Shown here in pieces: positions 36,864 through 47,036 of a stretch of DNA of 64,000 bases. A program made the translations under genes and the position numbers. The stretch spans positions 2,356,001-2,420,000 of the forward strand of contig NZ_JBFRXN010000002.1 of assembly GCF_040947875.1 (NCBI RefSeq), read 5' to 3'. Every line of letters starts with the position of its first letter. Position 1 is the first letter of the stretch. The notes beneath the pieces are model-generated. The model made no database searches. It had not been told where the DNA came from and saw nothing but the letters and a program-made list of their open reading frames with translations. The stretch is from Pseudomonas sp. MYb118 (GTDB lineage: Bacteria; Pseudomonadota; Gammaproteobacteria; Pseudomonadales; Pseudomonadaceae).

Positions 36864-37313
36864 TTACGCGGCGACGGGCGGCGCGCGGGTGCGGGCGCCG
36901 GGGAAGAAGGTGGACCGGGCGTGGCCCAGGCGTGTGGCGGGAGTGCTGAAGGTGTTGGTCAGCGGTACATCGAAGGCAACGAAGGACTGGCCGCCCGTCA
37001 GGGCCGGGCAGTTGAACAGCAGGCTGCAATAGCCGCACTTTTCCCAGATGGCATGGTGGCTGGCCTTGGGCGGGCAATGCTCGGCGGCGGGCATCGCACC
37101 ATGGTCGCCGTGATCCATCGACGACATGTCCATGCTCATGTCCATCGACATGTTCATGGTCATTGCGGCGGCGCGTTGATCCATCGGCATCGACTGGGAA
37201 ATCAGCGGACCGATGAAGATCATCAACATGGCGAACAGGCTGATCCAGCTGCCGCGAGTCAGTCCCCGGGACTGACGGCGGGCGGTGGATAACCGGGTGC
37301 CAGGCGTGCGCAT
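36864..37313 (-). CDS. DUF2946 protein with Met/His-rich loop
   Basis: A 149-residue protein. A membrane segment (ISLFAMLMIFIGPLIS, about 24-40) is followed by a Met-rich metal-binding loop (MNMSMDMSMDMSSMDHGDHG, about 53-72), then CPP...CGYCSLL...C cysteines typical of DUF2946. The Met and His clusters suit Cu(I)/Cu(II) binding in the periplasm. It starts 15 bases after the PCuAC gene and precedes oprC, so it belongs to the copper module. The precise role is unknown. Confidence 0.82.
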   Translation of the reverse strand: MRTPGTRLSTARRQSRGLTRGSWISLFAMLMIFIGPLISQSMPMDQRAAAMTMNMSMDMSMDMSSMDHGDHGAMPAAEHCPPKASHHAIWEKCGYCSLLFNCPALTGGQSFVAFDVPLTNTFSTPATRLGHARSTFFPGARTRAPPVAA

Positions 37314-37328
37314 GGGCGTATTCGGCTC

Positions 37329-37808
37329 TTACGGTTTATGCACGTGGGTCTGTGTGCCGTCGGGCGCCTTTTTCTGCACCGCGACTTCGACGGTCACGTC
37401 ACCGGATTTTTCGAAGTGCATCGTCATCGGGAAACGCTTGCCGTCGCTCAGTTGGCTGCGGTCCTTCAGATCCAGCAACATCACATGATAGGCCATCGGC
37501 GCGAAGGTCACGGTGCCGCCTGCCGGGATTTCCACCTTGGGCACCTGCTGCATTTTCATCAGGTCGTTTTGCATGACGTGTTCATGCAGTTCGGCGACGC
37601 CGGCAATCGGCGAATCGACGCTGAGCAGCGTATCTGCCGCCTTGCCGGTGTTATGAATCACGAAATAGGCGGCGACCGTCGGTGCGTTCGGCGGCAGTTC
37701 CTGTGACCAGGGATGGGCGATTTCCAGATCGCCCACCTTGTATTCATGGGCATTGGCAAAGCAGGCAGGCAGCAGCAACGCGGCCAGGACGATGAGTTTG
37801 TTCAACAT
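37329..37808 (-). CDS. Periplasmic copper chaperone PCuAC
   Basis: A 159-residue protein with a signal peptide (MLNKLIVLAALLLPACFANA). The copper-binding set HEHVMQNDLMKM followed by APMAYHVML is the His/Met motif (H-x10-M-x21-H-x-M-like) of the PCu(A)C family, with an added His-rich tail (THVHKP). It passes copper to cytochrome oxidase or other periplasmic proteins. It sits between two DUF2946 genes, 47 bases after the first and 15 before the second. Confidence 0.92.
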   Translation of the reverse strand: MLNKLIVLAALLLPACFANAHEYKVGDLEIAHPWSQELPPNAPTVAAYFVIHNTGKAADTLLSVDSPIAGVAELHEHVMQNDLMKMQQVPKVEIPAGGTVTFAPMAYHVMLLDLKDRSQLSDGKRFPMTMHFEKSGDVTVEVAVQKKAPDGTQTHVHKP

Positions 37809-37855
37809 GGCAGTTCTCCGAATGATTCACGACGCAGTCAGTTTGCGAAAAGGAA

Positions 37856-38254
37856 TCACGCCAGAGGGGATGCACGGGGGTTGAGGCTGGGCCATTGCTG
37901 GCGCGGGGTGGGGCTGTCGAGTGTGGCGGCAGGCAGGCTGCGGTTGCTCTCGAACTGGGCGAAATAGAGTTGCGGCACATGGCCGGGCAAGGCGACCAGC
38001 GGTGCGCTGCCGGAACAGCACCAGCAGTGCTGCATGTTGGAGTGTTGTTCGCCTTGCGACGGCTTCTGCTCAAGATCGCCCAGCGAGATCGCCACCATGC
38101 GGGTGCCGCTGGAGGAGCAGAAACTGCCCCACATCAACTGCTCGGCGGGGGCGTTCGCCGCCTGCGCCATCGCTCCGGTCATCGGCATGGCGAGCAGGTT
38201 GAACAGCACTGCGAAGCAGGCTATCCAGGCAATTGCGAGCCGTTGTCGGGACAT
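37856..38254 (-). CDS. DUF2946 protein
   Basis: A 132-residue protein with an N-terminal hydrophobic segment (AIAWIACFAVLFNLLAMPM), then FCSSSG and HSNMQHCWCCSGSAP, which place four cysteines and two His in two clusters typical of DUF2946. It is probably membrane-anchored or periplasmic and may bind copper. It is the first gene of the leftward copper module (DUF2946-PCuAC-DUF2946-oprC-PepSY). No clear CopR or CueR box could be assigned upstream. Confidence 0.82.
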   Translation of the reverse strand: MSRQRLAIAWIACFAVLFNLLAMPMTGAMAQAANAPAEQLMWGSFCSSSGTRMVAISLGDLEQKPSQGEQHSNMQHCWCCSGSAPLVALPGHVPQLYFAQFESNRSLPAATLDSPTPRQQWPSLNPRASPLA

Positions 38255-38414
38255 GGGACGAATCCGGTTGGGTGAGCGATCAGACGCGGCTATTTAGCCT
38301 GATCAATGCCGATAAGTAAAAACACCGCGTGCGGTTTGGTGTCGCAGTGCCAGCACCTCATAACCACATGATAGCTGTGATTTGGCGATTGCCACTGTGG
38401 GAGCTTTCGCTGAA

Positions 38415-38519
38415 CCTGTAGGAGCGAGCATGCTCGCGATGGTCGTCAACGATAACGCTGGCTGGCTGGATGCCAGCGGTGTCTGGGCCACCATCGCGAG
38501 CATGCTCGCTCCTACAGGG
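38415..38519. repeat. REP pair overlapping the cobK stop codon
   Basis: Facing TAGGAGCGAGCATGCTCGCGA copies with a GATAACGCTGGCTGGCTGG spacer. The right copy's last bases (CTACAGG) include the reverse complement of the cobK stop codon TAG at 38512-38514. Confidence 0.85.
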
Positions 38520-39222
38520 CATTGAATACATCGGCAATCGTGCTGAACTCCCGATCCACCTGCGGCAACACCGGCCGCTTCAACACCAGCACTGGCACCC
38601 CACGTTCACGGGCGACTTGCAGTTTCGGTTCGGTGGCCGTGCTGCCGCTGTTCTTGCTGACCAATACATCAATCTGTCGACGCTCAAACAATTGCCGCTC
38701 ATCGTCGAGCAGGAACGGTCCGCGTGCGCCGATCACTTCGCAGCGTGGGGTCGCAGGGTAAACGTCCAGCGCGCGTAAGGTCCAGAATTGCTCCGGCGGA
38801 ATTTCATCCAGGTGTTGCAGGGGCTCGCGGCCGAGGGTGAACAGCGGGCGGCGGAACGGCTTCAGGGCCTGGATCAGCTCGGCCCAGTCGCTGACTTCAC
38901 GCCAGTCATCACCGGCCTGTGCCTGCCAGGCCGGGCGCCGCAGGGCCCAGCAGGCAATGCCGCTTGCCTTCGCCGCCAGCGCCGCGTTGTGGCTGATCTG
39001 TGCGGCGTAGGGGTGAGTGGCGTCCAGCAGCAGGTCGATGCCTTCATCGGCAATGAACCGCGCCAGGCCCTCGGCGCCGCCATAACCACCGACACGCACC
39101 TGGCAGGCCAGGTCGTTGGGCACCCGCCCGATACCCGCCAGGCTGTAGATGTGATTCGGCCCCAGCGTACGGGCGATGGCCAGGGCTTCGCTGACGCCGC
39201 CCAGCAGCAAGATACGTTTCAT
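38512..39222 (-). CDS. cobK: Precorrin-6A reductase CobK
   Basis: A 236-residue NAD(P)H-dependent enzyme that reduces precorrin-6A in aerobic cobalamin synthesis. The N-terminal nucleotide loop is [17 protein letters not shown], and [17 protein letters not shown] is a family hallmark. The C-terminal half has [29 protein letters not shown]. The start overlaps the cbiD stop by 4 bases. The stop codon lies inside a REP element, so the last residues may have been fixed by the insertion. Confidence 0.93.
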   Translation of the reverse strand: MKRILLLGGVSEALAIARTLGPNHIYSLAGIGRVPNDLACQVRVGGYGGAEGLARFIADEGIDLLLDATHPYAAQISHNAALAAKASGIACWALRRPAWQAQAGDDWREVSDWAELIQALKPFRRPLFTLGREPLQHLDEIPPEQFWTLRALDVYPATPRCEVIGARGPFLLDDERQLFERRQIDVLVSKNSGSTATEPKLQVARERGVPVLVLKRPVLPQVDREFSTIADVFNAL

Positions 39223-40316
39223 GGCATGACTCCAGCCTGGCCGACGATCCCACCCTGGCGATCAATGGCGAACACTTCGATCTGTACCTGCGCCGGCACC
39301 ACGCTGCGGGCGAATGCCAGGGCGTGCTGGCACACCGCATCGCCCAGGGCGATACCGGCTGCGCTGGCCATCGCCAGGGCTTGCTGGCTGGTGTTGGCTG
39401 CGCGAATCGCCTGCTGCAACGGCGCATCGGCGCCCACGGCCGCAGCCCACTCGGCCAGTTGCGGCAGGTCGATGCTCGAATGCCGGCTGTGCAGATCCAT
39501 GTGGCCGGCGGCCAGCTTGCTGATCTTGCCGAAACCGCCGCACAGGCTGAGCTTTTCCACCGGCACCTTGCGCAGGTGCTTGAGCACCGCGCCGACGAAG
39601 TCGCCCATCTCGATCAGGGCAATCTCCGGCAGGTCGTACACCCGGCGCATGGTGTCTTCGCTGGCATTGCCGGTGCAGGCGGCGATGTGCAGGTAACCAT
39701 TGGTTTTCGCCACGTCGATGCCCTGGTGGATCGAGGCGATGTAGGCCGAGCAGGAGAACGGCCGGACGATGCCGCTGGTGCCGAGGATCGACAGCCCGCC
39801 GAGAATGCCCAGCCGAGGGTTCATGGTTTTCAAGGCCAGGGCTTCGCCGTCCTCGACATTCACCGTGACTTCGAAACCGCCTGGATAACCCCGCTCCTGG
39901 GCCAACGCCGTCAGGTGCGCGCTGATCATTCTGCGCGGCACCGGGTTGATCGCCGGTTCCCCGACCGCCAGCACCAGGCCGGGCCGGGTGACCGTGCCGA
40001 CACCACGGCCGGCACGGAAGGTGATGCCCGGTTCAGCGCGCAAGCGCACCTGGCTGAACAGCAGCGCGCCATGGGTCACGTCCGGGTCATCGCCGGCGTC
40101 CTTGATCGTGCCGGCCTCGGCGCCGTCATCCAGTTGTCGGCAGAACTCCAGGCGCATCTGCACGCGCTTGCCCTTGGGCAGGACGATCTCCACGGCGTCC
40201 GCGCTCGTACCACCCAGCAGCAACCGGGCGGCAGCCAGGCTGGTGGCGGTGGCGCAACTGCCGGTGGTCAGGCCACTGCGCAGGGGCGCGGGTTGTTCGG
40301 CGGTTTCGTCACGCAT
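39219..40316 (-). CDS. cbiD: Cobalt-precorrin-5B C1-methyltransferase CbiD
   Basis: A 365-residue protein with the N-terminal family signature [23 protein letters not shown], then [24 protein letters not shown] and [19 protein letters not shown]. CbiD methylates C1 in the anaerobic pathway; pseudomonads also carry it in otherwise CobG-type clusters. It overlaps cobL by 8 bases upstream and cobK by 4 downstream, a tight leftward operon. Confidence 0.94.
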   Translation of the reverse strand: MRDETAEQPAPLRSGLTTGSCATATSLAAARLLLGGTSADAVEIVLPKGKRVQMRLEFCRQLDDGAEAGTIKDAGDDPDVTHGALLFSQVRLRAEPGITFRAGRGVGTVTRPGLVLAVGEPAINPVPRRMISAHLTALAQERGYPGGFEVTVNVEDGEALALKTMNPRLGILGGLSILGTSGIVRPFSCSAYIASIHQGIDVAKTNGYLHIAACTGNASEDTMRRVYDLPEIALIEMGDFVGAVLKHLRKVPVEKLSLCGGFGKISKLAAGHMDLHSRHSSIDLPQLAEWAAAVGADAPLQQAIRAANTSQQALAMASAAGIALGDAVCQHALAFARSVVPAQVQIEVFAIDRQGGIVGQAGVMP

Positions 40317-41520
40317 CGAGGGGTTTGACCACGTCCAGCAGGGTAATGGGCAGGGCCTGACGCCAGGTGTCGAAGTCGCCCAGCGGTTGCGCCTGGGCGA
40401 TGTGAATACGCGTCAGCTCGCCGCCATGCCGCTCGCGCCAGGCCATCAGGGTTACTTCACTTTGCAGCGTCACCGCGTTGGCCACCAGCCGGCCACCGGG
40501 TTTGAGCTGCGCCCAGCAGGCGTCCAGCACGCCCTCGCGGGTGACGCCGCCACCGATGAAAATGGCGTCCGGGCGTTCCAGGCCGGCGAGGGCCTGCGGC
40601 GCCTTGCCGCGAATCAGTTGCAGGCCGGGCACGCCGAGGGTGTCGCGGTTGTGTTCGATCAGGGCCTGGCGGCCTTTATTGGCTTCGATGGCCAGCGCCC
40701 GGCAACTGGGGTGGGCGCGCATCCATTCGATGCCGATCGAGCCACTGCCCGCGCCGACATCCCACAGCAACTCACCAGGCACCGGGGCCAGGCGCGCCAG
40801 GGTGATGGCGCGCACATCGCGCTTGGTCAGTTGGCCGTCATGCTCGAAGGCCGAGTCGGGCAGGCCGGCCAGCCGCGACAGGCGCGGCGCGTCGGCGCTG
40901 GCGATGCAGTCGATGGCGAGCAGGTTGAGGTCGGCGACCGGTGTGTCGGTCCAATCCTCAGCCAGGCCGTCGACGCGACGTTCGGTCGGGCCACCCAGAT
41001 GTTCCAGCACGGTCATGCGGCTGGGGCCGAAGCCGCGCTCGCGCAACAGGGCCGCGACTGCCGCCGGACTGTGGCCGTCGTTGCTGAGCACCAGCAGGCG
41101 CACGCCGCCGGACAACTGTGCATTGAGCGCCGCCAGGGGACGGGCCACCAGCGACAGCGTGACCACGTCCTGCAACGGCCAGCCCATGCGCGCGGCGGCC
41201 AGCGAACAGGAGGAGGGTGCGGGCAGGATCAGCATTTGCTCAGGGGGCAATTGACGGGCGAGGCTGGCGCCGACACCAAAGAACATCGGATCGCCGCTGG
41301 CCAGTACGCACACCGGTTCGTCGCGCAGGGCCAGCAGCGGCTCCAGGGAAAAAGGGCTTGGCCAGGTCTGGCGCGCGCCACGAATGCACGGCGGCAACAG
41401 GTCCAGATGTCGCTGCCCGCCGAAGATCCGCGAGGCCCGCAGCAGCGCGTGCCGGGCATTTTTGCCCAGGCCTTTGAAACCGTCTTCACCGATGCCAATC
41501 ACTGTCAGCCAGGGCGTCAT
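40309..41520 (-). CDS. cobL: Precorrin-6Y C5,15-methyltransferase CobL (CbiE-CbiT fusion)
   Basis: A 403-residue bifunctional enzyme. Residues 1-200 are the CbiE-type tetrapyrrole methylase ([24 protein letters not shown]); residues 210-403 are the CbiT-type decarboxylating methylase with the SAM loop [18 protein letters not shown]. It methylates C5 and C15 and removes the C12 acetate carboxyl. The ATG at 41520 is chosen because the sequence before it is not coding-like. It is the first gene of the leftward cobL-cbiD-cobK operon. No B12 riboswitch was found upstream. Confidence 0.94.
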   Translation of the reverse strand: MTPWLTVIGIGEDGFKGLGKNARHALLRASRIFGGQRHLDLLPPCIRGARQTWPSPFSLEPLLALRDEPVCVLASGDPMFFGVGASLARQLPPEQMLILPAPSSCSLAAARMGWPLQDVVTLSLVARPLAALNAQLSGGVRLLVLSNDGHSPAAVAALLRERGFGPSRMTVLEHLGGPTERRVDGLAEDWTDTPVADLNLLAIDCIASADAPRLSRLAGLPDSAFEHDGQLTKRDVRAITLARLAPVPGELLWDVGAGSGSIGIEWMRAHPSCRALAIEANKGRQALIEHNRDTLGVPGLQLIRGKAPQALAGLERPDAIFIGGGVTREGVLDACWAQLKPGGRLVANAVTLQSEVTLMAWRERHGGELTRIHIAQAQPLGDFDTWRQALPITLLDVVKPLDA

Positions 41521-41743
41521 GCCTGCTCCTTGAAAAAAACCACCCACCGGGCGCGGGCGGGATGATACCGCGCCGCCGCGGTTTTTCCCCCTGTTTGCCG
41601 ACTGGACGCCCACGGGATGCCGGTCGGCAACGGTAAATATCTTGAGGTACATCGAGGATTGTTGCGCCCATGGGGATCTGATTAGTGTGAGTGACGGTTT
41701 AACAATGGAGTTGACCGACCCGACGATTGAAAAAGGAATTTTT

Positions 41744-42508
41744 ATGTTCGAAACCACTACGGCGTTTCCCCCTCAAGAGCAGAGCCGCGCGTTTCTGGGG
41801 CTTGCCGAACCGCTGGCCGCCGATGCGGCCACGCAAGGTCGCCGCACCTTCACCGAGCCGCGCAGGCAGGGCACGCAAAGTCGCGCCGCGCTGGCCGGCA
41901 GTACCATCGTGTCGGTTGCCCCCAGGGTGTCCGAAGACGATGAACAGGTCGCGCTGGACTGCGCGCTTTATCTGGAGCAGTACACCGACACCCGTTATGA
42001 CCGGGAAAGCCAATGGTACGAATGGCTGCAGCATTTCACCCTGGGGCTTTGGCACCTGGGCTGGATTCACCAGCGTCCGGTGATGCTGGAAAGTCGCAAG
42101 ACGTTGTTGTCCGAGCCGATCAGCAAGGAAATTCTCGAAACCCTCAGGCCCCGGGCCAGCGCGCCCATGTACAACGCCGCCGCACACGCCTTCGAGTCGC
42201 TCAAGAGCAACCTGCAAGTCAGTGCGTCACTGGAAAAGACCAGCTCGAGAGGGCAGGGGCGGCAGTTTCAAGTCATGCCCTGCGCCTACGATGGCGAGGG
42301 CAACCTGACGCTCACGCTGATCCATGCCTGGTATGTCAGTGTGATCAGCCCGGGGCAATTTCTGTTCATAAAGTGGCAGGACCATGACACCACGCTGATT
42401 CAGCACTACGGGACCTTCACCCTCGATCGACGCCGATTCGACAGCCTGGCCGTGGCGATGCGCGGGAAAATCACCGAGCGCAGCCGTGAGTATCTGCTGC
42501 GAATGTAG
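41744..42508 (+). CDS. Unrecognised protein, family member A (paralogue of 47173 and 47992)
   Basis: A 254-residue protein of no family I recognise. No signal peptide or membrane segment. Residues 50-110 read [20 protein letters not shown], then [22 protein letters not shown]; the C-terminal half has [16 protein letters not shown], then FLFIKWQ and [12 protein letters not shown]. The same pattern (STI..., RE-x-QR-x-EWY...GW, FQ-x-x-PC, FFKFQ, TLNRRAYNVV) recurs in the gene at 47173. The start follows AAAAGGAA. It lies alone between the two divergent cobalamin operons but nothing links it to cobalamin. Function unknown. Confidence 0.7.
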   Translation: MFETTTAFPPQEQSRAFLGLAEPLAADAATQGRRTFTEPRRQGTQSRAALAGSTIVSVAPRVSEDDEQVALDCALYLEQYTDTRYDRESQWYEWLQHFTLGLWHLGWIHQRPVMLESRKTLLSEPISKEILETLRPRASAPMYNAAAHAFESLKSNLQVSASLEKTSSRGQGRQFQVMPCAYDGEGNLTLTLIHAWYVSVISPGQFLFIKWQDHDTTLIQHYGTFTLDRRRFDSLAVAMRGKITERSREYLLRM

Positions 42509-42623
42509 GCCTCGCGCTTCATTGCAATGCTCTGGTCGTCCGACAGGCTTTTCATACCCCGTTGCAAAGCAGGCATAATACCGGCCCCTTCGCCCGCGAA
42601 GTGCCTCGCCACCTGTACGGGTC

Positions 42624-43949
42624 ATGCCCTTGAACGAACGCCTGATGTCCACCGCAGTACGCCCCTCGGCCTGTCCGGGGTTGCTCCGTATCGTCCCGGC
42701 ACTGGACGGTGGCATCTGTCGCATCAAGCTCACCGGCGGTTCGATCAGTTGCGCCCAGGCCGAAGCCGTGGCCAGTGCCGCCGAAGATTTCGCCAGCGGT
42801 GCGATCGAGGCAACCAACCGTGCCAACCTGCAGATTCGCGGGATCGGTGATCAACCGGCGGCGTTGATCGAGCGACTGCTGGCTGCCGGTCTCGGCCCGC
42901 ACAACGCGGCCGGCGACGACGTGCGTAACCTGATGCTCAGCCCGAGCGCCGGGATCGACCGGCACATGCTGTTCGACACCCGTGAGCTGGCCGAGCGGAT
43001 CCTGGCCACCGTGCAACGTCACGAACCTTTCCACGACCTCAGCCCCAAGTTCGCCCTGCAACTGGATGGCGGCGAGGCGCTGGCGATGCTCGAACACCCC
43101 AATGATCTGTGGCTCTCGGCCTTCGAACAGGCGGGCGAGTGCCGGCTGGCGTTCGGCCTGGCGGGGTGCCCCACGGATGCGCCAGTCGGTTCGGTCGCCC
43201 TGGTCGATGGTCACGAACTGGTGGTGGCGGTGCTGGAGTTGTTCCTCGAACTGGCGTCACCCGAGCAGACGCGAATGCGGCATCTGCTGGCTGATATCAG
43301 TGTCGCCACCATCGTTGCACGACTGGCTGAGCGCCTGGCCATCGCGCCGGTCGCGAGCTGGCAGCGTCCAGCCTCGACGGGCCTGCACATGGGCGCGCAG
43401 GCACAGGCGCAGGCCGATCATGTCTATGTCGGCGCCGTGCCGCCCCTGGGCCGCCTCGATGCCAGTATGCTGCGCGGCGCCGCACGACTGGCGCAGCAAT
43501 ACGGTGATGCCACGCTGCGATTCACGCCATGGCAAAGCCTGCTGCTGCCGAACGTGCGTCGCGAACACGCCGATGAAGTGCTGGGCGGCCTGACCCGGCT
43601 TGGCCTGTTGTGCGACGCCGATCAGGCGTTGTCGCAACTGATCGCCTGCACCGGTTCCACAGGCTGTGGCCGAGGCCTGGCCGATACCAAGGGCGATGCC
43701 CGGCAACTGGCCGAGCTGTTGCAGCGCCACGGCGACGCCTTGAATGTGCACCTGAGCGGCTGTCCGCGTTCCTGCGCCGCCGCCCATGTCGCTCCGGTCA
43801 CTCTGCTGGCGGTCACCCCCGGTCGTTACGACCTCTATTTTCGCGAAGCGGGGCAGCCGGGTTTCGGCGCCCTGCACGCACGCAACCTTACTATTGAAGC
43901 GGTCGACGCCTTGATCGACGCCCGCTCACGGAGCCCGCTTGATGCTTGA
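42624..43949 (+). CDS. cobG: Precorrin-3B synthase CobG
   Basis: A 441-residue Fe-S monooxygenase that uses oxygen to form precorrin-3B, the defining aerobic step. It has the sulfite/nitrite reductase-like fold: ATNRANLQIRG, then the 4Fe-4S ligands in ACTGSTGCGRG and LSGCPRSCAAAH. An alternative ATG is 7 codons downstream. It starts the rightward cobG-cobH-cobI-cobJ operon, overlapping cobH by 8 bases. Confidence 0.93.
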   Translation: MPLNERLMSTAVRPSACPGLLRIVPALDGGICRIKLTGGSISCAQAEAVASAAEDFASGAIEATNRANLQIRGIGDQPAALIERLLAAGLGPHNAAGDDVRNLMLSPSAGIDRHMLFDTRELAERILATVQRHEPFHDLSPKFALQLDGGEALAMLEHPNDLWLSAFEQAGECRLAFGLAGCPTDAPVGSVALVDGHELVVAVLELFLELASPEQTRMRHLLADISVATIVARLAERLAIAPVASWQRPASTGLHMGAQAQAQADHVYVGAVPPLGRLDASMLRGAARLAQQYGDATLRFTPWQSLLLPNVRREHADEVLGGLTRLGLLCDADQALSQLIACTGSTGCGRGLADTKGDARQLAELLQRHGDALNVHLSGCPRSCAAAHVAPVTLLAVTPGRYDLYFREAGQPGFGALHARNLTIEAVDALIDARSRSPLDA

Positions 43950-44568
43950 TTACATTCGCGACGGTCAGGAGATCTATCGCAACTCCTTCGCGATCATTCG
44001 CGCCGAGGCCAACCTCGCACGCATCCCGGCCGACCTGGAAAAACTCGCGGTGCGGGTGATCCATGCCTGTGGCATGGTCGATGCTGTCGATGGCTTGCAG
44101 TTCTCCCCTGGCGCGGGCAAGGCCGGGCGCGATGCGCTGGCGGCCGGTGCGCCGATCCTGTGCGACGCGCGCATGGTCTCCGAGGGCGTCACCCGCGCCC
44201 GCTTGCCGGCCAACAATCAGGTGATCTGCACCCTGCGTGACGAAAGCGTGCCCGAGCTTGCCCGCGAGCTGGGCAACACCCGTTCGGCTGTCGCGCTGGA
44301 GTTGTGGCGCCCGTATCTGGAAGGCAGCGTCGTGGTGATCGGCAACGCACCGACTGCCTTGTTCTATCTGCTGGAAATGCTCGACGCCGGCGCTCCGAAA
44401 CCGGCGCTGATCCTCGGCTTCCCGGTGGGCTTCGTCGGCGCGGCCGAGTCCAAGGCGGCGTTGGCGGCGGACAGCCGTGGCGTACCGTTCGTGATCATGC
44501 AAGGTCGCCTGGGCGGTAGCGCCATGGCGGCCGCTGCGGTCAATGCCCTCGCCACGGAGATCGAATAA
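43942..44568 (+). CDS. cobH: Precorrin-8X methylmutase CobH
   Basis: A 208-residue enzyme that moves a methyl group from C11 to C12 to give hydrogenobyrinate. The catalytic His41 is in [13 protein letters not shown], and the family segment [15 protein letters not shown] follows. The ATG overlaps the cobG stop and the stop codon shares a base with the cobI start (TAATG). Confidence 0.96.
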   Translation: MLDYIRDGQEIYRNSFAIIRAEANLARIPADLEKLAVRVIHACGMVDAVDGLQFSPGAGKAGRDALAAGAPILCDARMVSEGVTRARLPANNQVICTLRDESVPELARELGNTRSAVALELWRPYLEGSVVVIGNAPTALFYLLEMLDAGAPKPALILGFPVGFVGAAESKAALAADSRGVPFVIMQGRLGGSAMAAAAVNALATEIE

Positions 44569-45299
44569 TGCAGCCGCGTGGACGTCTGATCGGCCTGGGT
44601 GTCGGCCCTGGTGACCCGGAACTGATTACGGTCAAAGCCTTGCGCCTGTTGCGCGAGTCTCCAGTGGTGGCGTATTTCGTCGCCAAGGGCAAAAAGGGCA
44701 ATGCCTTCGGCATCATCGAGGCGCACCTGCAAGCGGCGCAGACCTTGCTGCCGCTGGTGTACCCGGTGACCACCGAAGCGCTGCCGGCACCGCTGTCGTA
44801 CGAGCAGGTCATCAGCGACTTCTACGATGCGGCCAGCGAAGAACTCGCCGCGCATCTGGACGCCGGCCGTGATGTGGCGGTGATCTGCGAAGGCGATCCG
44901 TTCTTCTACGGTTCCTACATGTACCTGCATGATCGTCTGGCCGAGCGTTATGAAGCCGAAGTGGTGCCGGGCGTGTGCTCGATGCTCGGTGGGGCCTCGG
45001 TGCTCGGCGCGCCGCTGGTGTATCGCAACCAGAGCCTGTCGGTGCTGTCCGGGGTGCTGCCGCACGAGGATCTCAAGCGTCGACTGGCTGACGCCGATGC
45101 GGCGGTGATCATGAAGCTGGGGCGCAACCTGCCCAAGGTGCGCCAGGTGCTCAACGAACTGGGGCTGGCCGAGCGTGCCTTGTATGTCGAGCGCGCGACC
45201 ATGGCCAACCAGAAAATCGTGCCGCTGGATCAGGTCGAACCGATGTCTTCGCCGTACTTCTCGCTGATCATCGTTCCTGGTGAAAGGTGGCAAGGTTGA
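44568..45299 (+). CDS. cobI: Precorrin-2 C20-methyltransferase CobI
   Basis: A 243-residue SAM-dependent tetrapyrrole methylase. The glycine-rich start [17 protein letters not shown], the segment [18 protein letters not shown] and [16 protein letters not shown] identify it as CobI. It makes precorrin-3A. It starts on the last base of cobH and its stop overlaps the cobJ start. Confidence 0.96.
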   Translation: MQPRGRLIGLGVGPGDPELITVKALRLLRESPVVAYFVAKGKKGNAFGIIEAHLQAAQTLLPLVYPVTTEALPAPLSYEQVISDFYDAASEELAAHLDAGRDVAVICEGDPFFYGSYMYLHDRLAERYEAEVVPGVCSMLGGASVLGAPLVYRNQSLSVLSGVLPHEDLKRRLADADAAVIMKLGRNLPKVRQVLNELGLAERALYVERATMANQKIVPLDQVEPMSSPYFSLIIVPGERWQG

Positions 45300-46996
45300 T
45301 GACGCGTCCCGCTCCGGCGATTGTCATCCTTGGCAATGGCAGCCTCGCCACCGCGCGCAGGATTCAACAGCTGTACCCCGGTGCGCTGATCCATGGCCTG
45401 GCCGAACGGGTCGAGGGTGCTGATCGGGCCTATCACGAATTCGGCGCGACGCTGCGCGAACTTTATCGCCAGGACACGCCGATCATCGCCCTGTGCGCTG
45501 CCGGTATCGTGATCCGGACCCTGGCGCCTTTGCTGCTGGAAAAAGGCGTCGAACCACCGGTGCTGGCCGTCGCCGAGGACGGCAGCGCGGTGGTGCCGTT
45601 GCTCGGTGGCCTGGGCGGTGTGAATGTCATGGCGCGCGAGATGGGCGCGGCGTTGCAGGTGGCGGCGGCGATCACCACCAGCGGTGAGTTGCGTTTCGGC
45701 ACCTGCCTGCTCAACCCGCCCGATGGCTTCGCCCTCGGGGACCTGGAATTGGGCAAGCGTTTCGTCTCCGATTTGCTGGCGGGTGAATCGCTGCGTATCG
45801 AAGGTTCGGCGCCCTGGCTGGCCAACGCGCAGTTGCCGCAAGACCCGCAGGCGCGGCTCGCGGTTCATGTCGGACATGCCGAGCGCACGCCATCGGCTGA
45901 CGAACTGTTGATCTACCCACGCAACGTGTTAGTGGCGGTCAGCGCAGGTGTGGCCAACCTTTCGCAGGCGATTGCCGATGCATTGCATCAGGCGAAGATC
46001 GCCGTGCAGTCGGTCGCGCTGCTGCTGGCGGCCGATCGCGACATGGCCGACCCGCTGTTGCACCAGGCCGCACTTGAACTCGGTGTACCGCTGCGTTTTA
46101 GCGGCGATACCGGCACGCTCGGCCAACGGGCACGCAACGCCGTCGACCAGCCGGTTGCGATCCTTGGCGATGACGCTATTGCCATCGCGGTGGCCGAGCA
46201 GCCGTTGCCAGTATTGTCGATCGGTCGCCCTCGCGGGCGTCTGGCGGTGATCGGCCTGGGGCCGGGCGCTGCCGAGTTGATGGTGCCGGCGGTCAAGGCT
46301 GAGCTTGCCCGGGCCACTGATGTGCTCGGTTATGAGACCTACGTGCGCATGGCCGGCCCGTTCCGGGACGATCAGGTGCTGCATTGCACCGACAACCGCG
46401 AAGAAATGCAGCGTGCTCGTCATGCCTTCGAGCTGGCGGCACAAGGGCGCTCGGTGGTGGTGGTTTCCTCGGGCGACCCCGGGGTATTCGCCATGGCGGC
46501 AGCGGTGCTGGAGGCTCTGCACGAGTCCAGCGATACCGCGTGGCACAACGTTGATCTGGAGATCCTGCCGGGCGTTTCCGCCTCGCTGGCGACCGCAGCG
46601 CAAGCCGGAGCGCCGTTGGGGCATGACTTCTGCGTCATGTCACTGTCGGACAACCTCAAGCCATGGGCGATCATCGAGAAACGCCTCGACCTGGCGGCGC
46701 AGGCTGACCTGGCGCTGGCGTTCTACAACCCGATCTCCCGTTCGCGCCCCTGGCAGTTGGGGCGGGCGCTGGAAATCGTCGCGCAGCATCGTGTTGCCCA
46801 GACACCGGTGGTGCTGGGCCGTGACATCGGTCGTCCCGGACAAACCTTGCGGGTGACCACGTTGGGGCAGCTCACCCCCGATCAAGTGGACATGCGCACG
46901 ATGGTCCTGGTTGGTTCTTCGACCACCTGCATATTTCCGCGCCCGGATGGCCGTATCTGGGTCTATACGCCCCGTTGGTATGGCAACAAACCTTGA
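45299..46996 (+). CDS. cobJ: CbiG-CobJ fusion: cobalamin protein CbiG plus precorrin-3B C17-methyltransferase
   Basis: A 565-residue fusion. Residues 1-310 are CbiG-like (ALCAAGIVIRTLAPLL, VPLLGGLGGVN, AVSAGVANLSQAI); residues 312-565 are the CobJ methylase (GRLAVIGLGPGAAELMVP, VVSSGDPGVFAMA, LPGVSASLATAAQAGAPLGHDF). CobJ methylates C17 with ring contraction; CbiG is the lactone-opening enzyme of the anaerobic route, so its role beside CobG is uncertain. The ATG at 45299 overlaps the cobI stop and follows AAGGTGG. It is the last gene before a strong terminator. Confidence 0.93.
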   Translation: MTRPAPAIVILGNGSLATARRIQQLYPGALIHGLAERVEGADRAYHEFGATLRELYRQDTPIIALCAAGIVIRTLAPLLLEKGVEPPVLAVAEDGSAVVPLLGGLGGVNVMAREMGAALQVAAAITTSGELRFGTCLLNPPDGFALGDLELGKRFVSDLLAGESLRIEGSAPWLANAQLPQDPQARLAVHVGHAERTPSADELLIYPRNVLVAVSAGVANLSQAIADALHQAKIAVQSVALLLAADRDMADPLLHQAALELGVPLRFSGDTGTLGQRARNAVDQPVAILGDDAIAIAVAEQPLPVLSIGRPRGRLAVIGLGPGAAELMVPAVKAELARATDVLGYETYVRMAGPFRDDQVLHCTDNREEMQRARHAFELAAQGRSVVVVSSGDPGVFAMAAAVLEALHESSDTAWHNVDLEILPGVSASLATAAQAGAPLGHDFCVMSLSDNLKPWAIIEKRLDLAAQADLALAFYNPISRSRPWQLGRALEIVAQHRVAQTPVVLGRDIGRPGQTLRVTTLGQLTPDQVDMRTMVLVGSSTTCIFPRPDGRIWVYTPRWYGNKP

Positions 46997-46997
46997 A

Positions 46998-47036
46998 CCC
47001 ATTAAAAAGCCGGCGCAATGCCGGCTTTTTAATGGG
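46998..47036 (+). terminator. Terminator after cobGHIJ
   Basis: A perfect 17-base stem (CCCATTAAAAAGCCGGC and its complement) with a 5-base loop begins 2 bases after the cobJ stop codon. The right arm contains TTTTT after GC-rich pairs, a classic rho-independent shape that would also work on the other strand. Confidence 0.9.

Noticed and set aside
41521..41743. Cobalamin riboswitch upstream of cobL
   Set aside because: No B12-box-like GCCAGGAGACCTGCC element or matching core was found on the minus strand, nor upstream of cobG at 42509-42623.
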